Below are positions 23,976 through 32,600 of a DNA stretch of 64,000 bases, one piece after another. This DNA is from Macrophomina tecta (taxonomy: Eukaryota > Ascomycota > Dothideomycetes > Botryosphaeriales > Botryosphaeriaceae): positions 310,001-374,000 of the forward strand of contig JAKSGN010000013.1 of assembly GCA_024180945.1 (NCBI GenBank), given 5' to 3'. Each line of letters opens with the position of its first letter. Position 1 is the stretch's first letter. The notes below the pieces were generated by a model. It was not told the origin of the DNA and did not search any database. It worked only from the letters and a program-made list of their open reading frames with translations. Position numbers and translations under genes: made by a program.

Positions 23976-25625
23976 ATGCATCAGCCAACCCACGCTCAAT
24001 CCATCTTACATGAAGCTCAGATAGCTTTAGCGAAGCAAGCTATCGATCAAGGCCAAATTCAAAGCAATCGGCTCGCTGCAAAGACGTTTAACGTTAATCG
24101 GATGACCCTTAAGCGACGACGCGACAGGATTCCTTCTCGACGCGATTGCACGCCCAACTCTCGAAAGCTTACTAATATCGAGGAATCAGTTCTTGTCAAA
24201 CGTGTCCTCGATCTAGATTCGCGAGGATTTCCGCCGCGATTAAGTGCTGTTGAAGGTATGGCAAATAAGCTACTCGCCGACCGCGCCGGAGGTACCGTTG
24301 GCAAGAACTGGCCCTCCAACTTCGTAAGACGGACTCCCGAGCTAAAAACACGTCTGAATCGAAAGTATGACTATCAGCGAGCTAAATGCGAGGACCCAGA
24401 GCTTATCACGCAATGGTTTCAGCTCGTCCAGAACACTATCACGAAGTATGGGATCGTGAACGGTGACATCTACAACTTCGATGAAGCCGGCTTCCTCATG
24501 GGCATGATTGCAGCCGGAATGGTTGTCACAGCATTGGAGCGACGCGCTCGACCCAAATCAGTCCAGCCAGGCAATCGCGAGTGGGTTACGGTGATCCAGG
24601 GAGTCAACGCCGAGGGCTGGGCGATTCCGCCGTTCGTGATTTTCAAGGGACAACACCACCTTTCTGCTTGGTACAGCGACGACGTACCAGGCAATTGGGT
24701 CATCGCATTAAGCGAAAACGGCTGGACGACGAACGAGCTTGGTCTGCAGTGGCTGCAGCACTTCGAAAAGCACACAAAGGATCGCACAACTGGAGCATGG
24801 CGACTTCTGATTCTTGACGGCCACGCGAGCCACAATTCGGCCGAATTCGACGCGTTCTGCCAGGAACGCAAGATCATCACGCTCTTCATGCCTGCGCATT
24901 CATCGCATCTCCTCCAGCCGCTCGATGTAGGCTGTTTTGCGCCTCTCAAGAAGGCGTACGGAAAGCAGGTTGAAGAGCTGATGCGATCTCACATCAACCA
25001 CATCACGAAGCTCGAGTTTCTGCCTGCGTTCAAAACGGCGTTCGAAGCCGCATTTACGCAGCAGAATATCGTAGGCGGGTTCCGAGGCGCAGGACTGGTC
25101 CCGCTCGATCCAGAGGCCGTGATTTCCAAGCTCGATGTCAAGCTTCGGACGCCGACACGCCCGCAGGCAGAGGCCATAACTTGGGACGCTCAAACACCGC
25201 ACAACCCAGCTGAATTAGCCTCTCAGACTGAGCTTATTAGGAACCGGATTGCAAAGCATCAGAACAGCTCACCAACGCCAATCAACGATGCGCTGAACCA
25301 GCTTGCTAAGGGGGCTCAAATGATGGCGCATTCGGCTGTTCTTCTGCAGGCGGAAGTCGCGAATCTTCAAAAGGCAAACGAGGCCGCAACGCGACGTAAA
25401 AAGCGGCAGAAAAAGCGGATTCAGAAGCGAGGGACTCTTACGGTTCAGGAGGGGCAGTATTTAATCGATGGAGCTGCTGTTAACCAACAGATTTCGCGGG
25501 AAACGCGCCAAAGTGGTGCGCAATCGGAGGGGCCAGCGAGAAAACGACGGCGATGTGGGCAGTGCGGCGAAACTGGACATAATTCTCGTACATGTCAAAA
25601 AGGTGCGGAAACTACTGTAGAATAG
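23976..25625 (+). CDS. pogo/Fot1-type transposase with C-terminal zinc knuckle, 549 aa
   Basis: DDE transposase expected to cut and rejoin the element's terminal repeats at TA sites in the nucleus. Residues 1-60 form a psq/pogo-type helix-turn-helix, and about 61-140 match the CENP-B-type DNA-binding domain pattern (K-N-W-P-S-N-F near 110-116). The catalytic domain shows D169 (Y-N-F-D-E-A-G-F), D281 (I-L-D-G-H-A-S-H) and D317 (L-L-Q-P-L-D-V-G), with 35 residues between the last two: the DD35D pattern of Fot1/pogo. A basic stretch (470-485) is followed by a C-x2-C-x4-H-x4-C knuckle at C527, C530, H535 and C540. Only the first ATG makes sense because the helix-turn-helix begins near it. No stops or frameshifts; normal codon use. 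Probably functional, though activity cannot be judged from sequence. Confidence 0.95.
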   Translation: MHQPTHAQSILHEAQIALAKQAIDQGQIQSNRLAAKTFNVNRMTLKRRRDRIPSRRDCTPNSRKLTNIEESVLVKRVLDLDSRGFPPRLSAVEGMANKLLADRAGGTVGKNWPSNFVRRTPELKTRLNRKYDYQRAKCEDPELITQWFQLVQNTITKYGIVNGDIYNFDEAGFLMGMIAAGMVVTALERRARPKSVQPGNREWVTVIQGVNAEGWAIPPFVIFKGQHHLSAWYSDDVPGNWVIALSENGWTTNELGLQWLQHFEKHTKDRTTGAWRLLILDGHASHNSAEFDAFCQERKIITLFMPAHSSHLLQPLDVGCFAPLKKAYGKQVEELMRSHINHITKLEFLPAFKTAFEAAFTQQNIVGGFRGAGLVPLDPEAVISKLDVKLRTPTRPQAEAITWDAQTPHNPAELASQTELIRNRIAKHQNSSPTPINDALNQLAKGAQMMAHSAVLLQAEVANLQKANEAATRRKKRQKKRIQKRGTLTVQEGQYLIDGAAVNQQISRETRQSGAQSEGPARKRRRCGQCGETGHNSRTCQKGAETTVE

Positions 25626-25700
25626 CGTACCTATTAGAAATAGTCGATTTTGCAGGACGTTGCAGAGTTAGTTGTACTTAAAGTGGGTTGGGTTTGGTAA

Positions 25701-25739
25701 GGTGGCACACTCGCTTATGTGGCACGCTCGCTTGTGGGA
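25701..25739 (-). repeat. Right terminal inverted repeat of the pogo/Fot1 element
   Basis: Reverse complement of 23900-23938 with one mismatch; followed by TA at 25740-25741 and then CGTT, restoring the palindromic target. Confidence 0.96.
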
Positions 25740-25741
25740 TA

Positions 25742-26538
25742 CGTTAATAAAGAGAGCCTAAGATATAAAGTCTATAAATAAATCTTTGGGCTAAAGATCC
25801 TTAAGGAGGAAAATAGTATTACGAACCCTAGAGAATAAGGGCTTTATAACCCTATAGATAAAAAGCCCGTACGAAAAAAGATATCGTAGGGGCTAAGAAT
25901 CCTTATAAATAGTAAAGCCGTACGGCCGAAACGCCCGCACGGGAAAACCCGCCCTAAGAAAAGACGGTATATACGATCCTAAGCTAGGTAGCGATAGAGA
26001 ACCCGCAAAAAAGTAATATAACCTAGAATTATTAGTAACGTTAGACGGTTAGAAAGGTAGAATATATACCTATTAAGAGAAAGAGATAGGTTCTAAGAAA
26101 CTAGCTTTAATATAAGAAACAAATAAGAAAATATTGAATATATTATTCGCTTATTAGGGTAGAAGTCGGGTTCTAGAAAATAAATCTTAGCGCCTAAGTT
26201 ATATATAGAACCTACTTTAGATTAGAGCTAATCTAACCCTCTAATCTAGAACCCTAATCCTATAACTAGATTTCTTATATATATTAGATTATTATAGCTT
26301 TTCTATAGTATATAGATATACTTCTTAGATAAGTACTTTAATCTTTATAGTTAACTTAAGATTCTAATATAGACTTATTAGAGATAATAAGCCTAACGCG
26401 TACCGCGCCTAATCTTACTATATAATTACTATCTATCATTTTAATTCTTTATTCTTTCTCTATTCTTTAAGATAAACCTTACTACTATCTAACCCTACTA
26501 GGCGACTCCGAAGCCTAGTAGAAGAGGCCGCCGTTATA
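25742..26538 (+). mobile_element. 3' end and LTR of a plus-strand family-B-like element
   Basis: Bases 25742-25816 match the last internal bases of element B in reverse orientation, including AATCTTTGGGC and a purine tract ending AAATAG. The LTR 25817-26538 (722 bp) starts TATTACGAACCC and ends GAGGCCGCCGTTATA, equivalent to the start and end of the solo LTR; it is shorter than 796 bp because of internal deletions. It interrupts element D, whose RNase H sequence resumes at about 26548. RIP-mutated. Its 5' LTR is not in this stretch. Confidence 0.85.
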
Positions 26539-26547
26539 GATAGATAG

Positions 26548-28375
26548 TATTTAATCGCGTTTTACTTAAGAAAGTTTACCCCGGTAGAGCTTAACTATAA
26601 TATCTATAATAAGAAGCTCTTAGCTATCGCCTTAGTATTTAAGTACTAGAGATACTACCTAGAAAAAGCTAAATAGTAGATAATAGTATATTATAACTAT
26701 TAGAATCTTATACGCTTTACTATAACTAAGAAGTTAAACTAATAATAAATTCGCTAGTTATAAGAATTAGTATCCTATAACTTTAAGATTATATATAGAA
26801 AAGGTATAGATAACGCCGCCGCTAACGCACTTAATAGAAGAATAGACTATATAAAAAAAAAAATCGAGCCGTAATCTATAGTACTATAGTAGATAAGCGA
26901 TAGATCGCTTATTCTTACTAGATAGTCTTTTCTAATACTTCGCATTAAGTTAAACCCGTGGTATTAGAAGATTTAAGAAGTATACGCTTAGAACTTCTTC
27001 GCGTAGAAACTTTTAGCACTTAAGAACGACTCGCGTATTACTTAAGATAGAAAAGAAATGCTTCTCTTTAAAGAATTAATCTATATTCTAATAAGACTAC
27101 GAGAAGTACTTATTAAAGATATATATGTAGTACCCGCGTATAGATATTAGGGTATCGCTAGAATAACTAAGAGAATTATATAAAACTTCTACTTTCTAGA
27201 ATTACGAAAAATAGTCTAGCGTATAATCTCGTAATACGATCTTTATATTTGAAGTAAAGCTATAATATACGCTTTATACAAATATTTATAACCCCTAGAA
27301 GTACTAGAATAACTATAGTAATAGATTACGCTAGACTTTATTATAAAGCTACTAAGGTCTAGGAACCCGCTTATAAAAGTTAAGTTTAACTTAATTCTAG
27401 TCTTTATTAATAGACTTATAAAGTACGCCTACTTCTTACCCTATCTTAAGGTATTAAATATTGAATAGCTAGCCTATATATTTTTTCGATATATCTTCGC
27501 GGATTATAGAATGCCGGAAGTATTAGTTTTAAATAGAAATAAGCTAATAAGATCTAAATTTTAGTAAATACTTATATACTAGCTTAGAGTAAAGAACAAA
27601 CTCTCTATAATAATATACGCGTAAACTAACGGCTAGATAGAATGGATAAACCGGACTCTCGAATAATATCTCCGCTATTATATTAACTATCTATAGGATA
27701 ACTAGGCTATATAGCTACCTATAGTATAATTCGCCTATAATAGCGCTAAATAAGAGTTAACTAATATATTCCTATTCTTTACTAACTATAGGTTTAAACT
27801 AGATGCGTATAGAGAAACTATTTTAAGTAGAAAATTAGCCTAGAAAGACGTTCTTAAGGCTAAGTAGCTAAGAGAACTATATAAAGCTATTAGCCTTAAC
27901 CTTAAATATATACGAATTATAATATCTAAATACTATAATAGACGGTACTAGGCGGCACTAAACTTTAAAAGAAGGAATAAAATATACCTTCTTATAAAAA
28001 ATATTAAATTAAAATAACTAAGCGATAAATTAGATTTTAAAAAAATTAGTCTATTCGAAATTATAAAAAGACTTAGAGAAGTTATATATCGACTTAAATT
28101 ACCTAATATACGAATAAATTCTACTTTTTACGTAGTATTACTCGAGTTAGTACTAGAAAATGCTACTATTCTAGAAACTTAAAAAGAGATTATACTAGAA
28201 AATCCTAACACCGAAAAAAACTAGTATCTAGTTAAAAAGATTCTAGACTATAAACGATTTAGACGATAGCTTAAATATCTCGTTAAATAAAAAGAATATA
28301 GAAACGAGAATAACTAGTAGATATCTAAGAATAATATATATCTAGATCTCGTTATAGAGTTCTATCGTTAAAATT
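26548..28375 (+). pseudogene. Element D pol remnant: RNase H, integrase, chromodomain
   Basis: The first frame reads A-F-Y-L-R-K-F-T-P-V-E-L-N-Y-N-I-Y and then L-L-A-I-A-L-V-F-K-Y, with R-R-Y-Y-L-E-type continuation, the RNase H block of Gypsy elements; Y-R-K-G-I-D-N-A-A-A-N-A-L closes that domain near 26830. Near the end, V-K-K-I-L-D-Y-K-R-F followed by L-K-Y-L-V-K and W/stop-K-E-Y has the spacing of a chromodomain (28229-28372), which in chromoviruses sits at the integrase C-terminus and directs integration to marked chromatin. Many TAG stops at former Trp/Gln codons. Confidence 0.8.
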
Positions 28376-28449
28376 CTAATCTTTTACGGAGACGAGGTCG
28401 TCTCTAAATAAGAACGATAAAAAACCCTTAAGAATTATTAAATCTATCA

Positions 28450-29040
28450 TAAATAAAAATAAACGAGTAGAATTTATAGGCTTAGAAGAATAAGATAATT
28501 ATATCTTAGCCCTAGGTTTACTAGCCGACTTAGCCACCTATAGCGTAGTAGAATTTACTAACTCGTAATATAGCCGTTTTAATAAGAAACCCTTAGAATT
28601 TTTAGAATTAAGAGAGCTTTTAGAAGAATTCTTTATCTTAGAGCGCTTTAGCTCCTTAAGAGAGTTAAATCCTATACGAATTATTCGAGAATAATACTTC
28701 TTTAGAAAGTATTATTATTTATATAACCGCTCTAACTTAGTAGCCGCTATTTATAAAATAGTAAAGATCGTACTCTTCTTAGTTTCTAAACGTACTTACT
28801 CCTGGTTAAGCTTATCTACTAAAGAAGATTAGTAAAGAATAGAAAATAACTAACGAGAAATCTATAACCTAAGTTACTCGTCTTAGCGACGTTATACTCC
28901 TTTCGGCGAGCCTTAAGGTAAGCCGCGTAGACCTTAGAATTATTTAGTAACACTACGTATTTAGACTCGTACTCTAAATAGTTAGTATAGGGAATTATCT
29001 CTACCTCATTTAAAAGAATATCGTAAAGTTATCGCTTACG
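28450..29040 (-). pseudogene. Decayed antisense ORF in the 3' region of element D
   Basis: On the minus strand, starting near 29030, the frame reads L-Y-D-I-L-L-N-E-V-E-I-I-P-Y-T-N-Y, which lines up with L-Y-N-L-L-G-L-D-I-P-I-S-Y-T-R-Y of the element B antisense ORF. Then comes Y-x2-Y-x7-Y in the segment Y-A-A-Y-L-K-A-R-R-K-E-Y (about 28905-28940). Sequence further on contains Leu/Lys/Glu-rich stretches with RIP-type stops. Same location relative to pol and LTR as in A1, A2 and B, but on the other chromosome strand because D is in plus orientation. Confidence 0.5.
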
Positions 29041-29219
29041 GGAAAGAATAGAATGATATTACTTAGTTAAATAAGAAATAACCTCGGAATTATTAGAGTA
29101 GAAACATTTTAAAGTTATAACGAAGACTTATAGGTAGAAGAGAAAAGATAAAAGACCCGTAGAAGAATATACGCGAACGAAAGAATCTTCGAGCCGAAGA
29201 TTCCTAAAGGGGGGGATAG

Positions 29220-29655
29220 TATTATAGTATAGCCTTTATGGAAGTATAGAAAGAAAGATAGAAAAGCCTTAAAAGAGATTCTATCTAGAAAGATTAGATA
29301 ACGTAGCTTAGTACGTAATCTTTTCTATAAGACCTATATATCGCCCTTAAGAGCCTAGGCTATATAGAGTAATAGTCGCCTAGCATAGCCACGGCGATAT
29401 TTAGTAATACTAGATTATATATACTTTTCTACTTATATATAAACTACACTCCTTAGATAGCTTTGACCTTCGTGGTTAACTTTAGTAATAATTTATATAT
29501 TATTAGTAACACGGCCTTCGTATACAGTGCTTAGTCTTATTACGTATTCGACTTACTCTTACCCTCTTCTTGTACCTACTTAAGGAAAACCCCCTCGATA
29601 GGTTTTCTCCCTCTTTGGTGTTCGGATCCTTAGAGGCAGAGGCCCGCTCGTTACA
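29220..29655 (+). repeat. LTR of element D (3' LTR), half RIP-mutated
   Basis: 436 bp, starts TATTATAGTATAGCC right after the polypurine tract and ends GCTCGTTACA. The first half lacks CA/TG like the rest of the nest, while the second half (from about 29460) keeps many, so the RIP-mutated block fades out inside this LTR. Confidence 0.8.
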
Positions 29656-32600
29656 TTCCGCCTCTACCACTGTCTTGACTCTTGTTTTTTTTTTTTTTTT
29701 TTTTTTTTTAGTAAGCGTTCCTGGTAGCCTTGAAGTATGAACAACGCCGGGGGCGTACAAGTGGCAGCTCACCGAAAGTAGCCTCCAAAAAACGCTCACC
29801 TGTCAGCCTCATGGCTCTCACTAAAGGGCCGAATAAAGGAAATCGCCAATACTGACGTCCACTTACCACCGACGATCACCTGAAGAGGATGACATAACGT
29901 CGCCTTCGATCTCCTAGCTGAGCAGATTGCGTGCAAAGCTCTCTTGTGCGGTCTACCGCCCGCTCCGAAAACCGCAGGTCCTGCGACTGGGGTCCCCTTA
30001 CTTACACCTGCTGGCTCATGTTAGGAAGCGTTTCCTGCTGATCCCGCGCGCACGCTCTCCGTGTGTTGATCCACGGGACACTACTTCACGCTAAAGGTCC
30101 AAGGGTTGGGAATAGTCGGCGAGATCTTGGGCGTTGGGCCGGCCCATCTAGGTGCTGACTCGGTTGATCGTTAGATAACTGAAATGGTAAATTGTTCGAC
30201 TTGTGGGCTGATGGAAAAAGGAACAGGACACCGTTACGATCGTGCTCGACGTGCATGCTGCGCTCCTGATTCCCAAGTAGGCTTCCCTCTCGGAGATGAG
30301 TGTTAGCGTGCCGCTAGACGAGGGGTCATCAGAAGTGCATATGTGAGTGTTTGCTCGCATGCAGCAAATCTCAAATCAATCCACTCAATAGAAGAGACGC
30401 ATACATACGGCATCTGCCGCAGTATTGCGTGTGCTTCACTGCGTCACTGTCGCTGATCTCCAATTCCTCTAACAGTGGCGGCCCTTCCACCTCCAGTCCT
30501 GTCGATGACTCGGGCTAATGATGCAGCTTCCTCGTCCGGCCCACCTTCTTCAGCTCTCTAGCGCCAGGCCAGCAGGACTGACGCAACAGCGAAGTGCCAC
30601 TGAGATGATTGCCAATACTTTGACACCCTCTCGGTACTATCTCTTTCCGCTCCCGCCCAGGCATAAGGGTAAAACTTGCCTCCAAACCGCCGTGCGGGTA
30701 TCACATTAAAACGCTCGATATCCCAAGCACGCCACGAGGTACGCCTGAAGACATTAGCACATTCCGCTCAACTGATCCGACAGCTAGACTAAACCATACG
30801 CCAGCGCGCTGGTTCTCCAGCCATACCGCTCTCGAACGCCTTTGCGAGCCCTCATGCCGGCCTATTCCCACACCTCGTGAGAAGAAGAAACGCTAGTGAC
30901 AAACCAATGGGTCCTCACACTTCCAATGGCCAGTTGTATGCAGGAACTGGCACTGCACCGCACCTTGCGCAGCCAGCGTCGCATAAACCAAGCGCCAGCG
31001 AGGGTATAGCAGGCAGCGAGACACAGGAGTACCTTTCCTCTGGGGGCTGGGAAGGAAGAACGGCAGGAGGCAGGCAAACAAGCGCCACGAAGCAAAGGCG
31101 ACGCCATCACCCCATCCTGCCATCAGGACAATAAAACACACAGACACACCGGGCGAAACTAGGCCGGGGCGGCACTGAAGCCTCACTTCGAGCGTCAGCC
31201 GCATGTCTTCCTTCAGGCCGGGCACGCGCGGCCCTTTGTCGCCTGGTGTCAGATACGTAAATACGCCACGCGCAGGAAAGACGCGGGCAAATGGCCTGGG
31301 CTTCTCGTTGCATTATTCCCGTCGCCGCGGAAATGGGGACGTTCTTCCCGTCCACTGTCCATGCTCTATCTCCGTAGAGAGACGCGCGCGCACCCCCTCT
31401 CGATGCTGACTGGCTGATGGATGCCCACCCCCCCTGGCGCCAGCGTCAACAGGACATCACCGATCATGCAGCGCAAAAAAAAAAAAAAAATTAAAAAGAG
31501 CCCCGAGCCGTTCGTCAGAGAACGCGGAGGTGCCGACTGTTTACAGAGTGGGCGCCGTGGAAGCCACACACACACACGCGCACGCACACAAACACACATT
31601 GACAACCGACGCCGTTCATGCGAATTAAGGTTACGATACACGAACCGGCGAAACAGGAAAATAGACGTGCAATACCTCCTTCCCGCCCCAAAGCCACGTG
31701 GGTGATCTCGCGAATCTGTTCAATATCGCTTGCTTGGCAACAGCACTTGACGGAAAACGTGTGCGGGAAGACGGCGTTTGCAGTAACAGGATGCGCCTGG
31801 CGCGAACTTAAGCGCGATAGCGTCACTTCGTAAACGCTGTCCGTTCTTCGTGCTGGCAATCGAAGCCATGTCTCCCGGATCTTCTCGTGTCTGTCCTCAG
31901 CGCGCGCGTCAATGCTCTCAAGCCCGTTCGTCCGCCACCAAAGCAAATCCCCCTTCCATCCTCCCCGCATTGATTTCCATGCCGTCAGTGCTCAGGGCTT
32001 CCCGCGCCAACACTGACTTTCCACCCAATCCTTCGGAAAAGAGAGGAATAAGCAACGGCTTGGGTGACTCCTGTAGACCTCCCGGCACAAGGGGAGGGAC
32101 GAAACAAGACAAAGGTACGCCATCACTCACGATGGCGTCCGGGCCTACAGGCACATAAGCCCGGCAGGTAGTATTAGTCCCAGCCAGGCCTAGAAATGCA
32201 TCATCCTTCCTGCTCTGATTCCGGAGATGCCGTCAACCAAATAAGGTTTTCTGCACTGTCTCAAAAGTATAAAAAAAAAAAGAAAAAAGAAAAGAAAGGA
32301 AAGAAAAGCACGCGCGCGCACACGCAACGTGCGCGAGATGACACCTCTCGTGCGAACGGTCTGGCCGCGCCGGTGATGCAACCGTAATCGGATAACGGGG
32401 AAGTTGCATCTGGCCTTGCTCCGCCTAAGAAGCAGCCTGCGGCAGACAGGAACAGCCCACGCCCCCCTGCAAACAGACCAAGAAAGTACGGACCAAGCAG
32501 GTAGTCTGCAGGCGGTGGCCCCGCTTGCAGACGCCTTGTCATCATCGTGCTTCGTAGTCTGGGCGAATGAAAGCAAGAGGGGAAGATGGTAGATGGGCGT

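Larger units (their letters stand above)
23900..25739 (+). mobile_element. Intact pogo/Fot1-type DNA transposon (Tc1/mariner superfamily)
   Basis: 1840 bp with 39-bp terminal inverted repeats at 23900-23938 and 25701-25739 that differ at one position, flanked by the TA duplication expected for this superfamily (23898-23899 and 25740-25741). The inverted repeat itself contains two tandem 18-bp units of CACAAGCGAGYGTGCCAC type. One uninterrupted transposase gene fills most of it. Base composition is normal with abundant CA and TG, in complete contrast to the RIP-mutated DNA on both sides, so the insertion post-dates mutation of its target. The TA lies in the middle of the palindrome AACGTACGTT. 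Confidence 0.96.
26539..29655 (+). mobile_element. 3' part of a chromovirus-type Gypsy element (D), RIP-degraded
   Basis: Plus-strand element truncated on the left by the family-B-like insertion. In order it shows RNase H (about 26548-26865), integrase-like sequence (about 27060-28000), a chromodomain (about 28229-28372), the antisense ORF region, a polypurine tract AAAGGGGGGGATAG (29206-29219) and an LTR (29220-29655). The 5' half with RT and gag is not visible here; it probably lies left of the inserted elements, outside the window. Confidence 0.85.
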
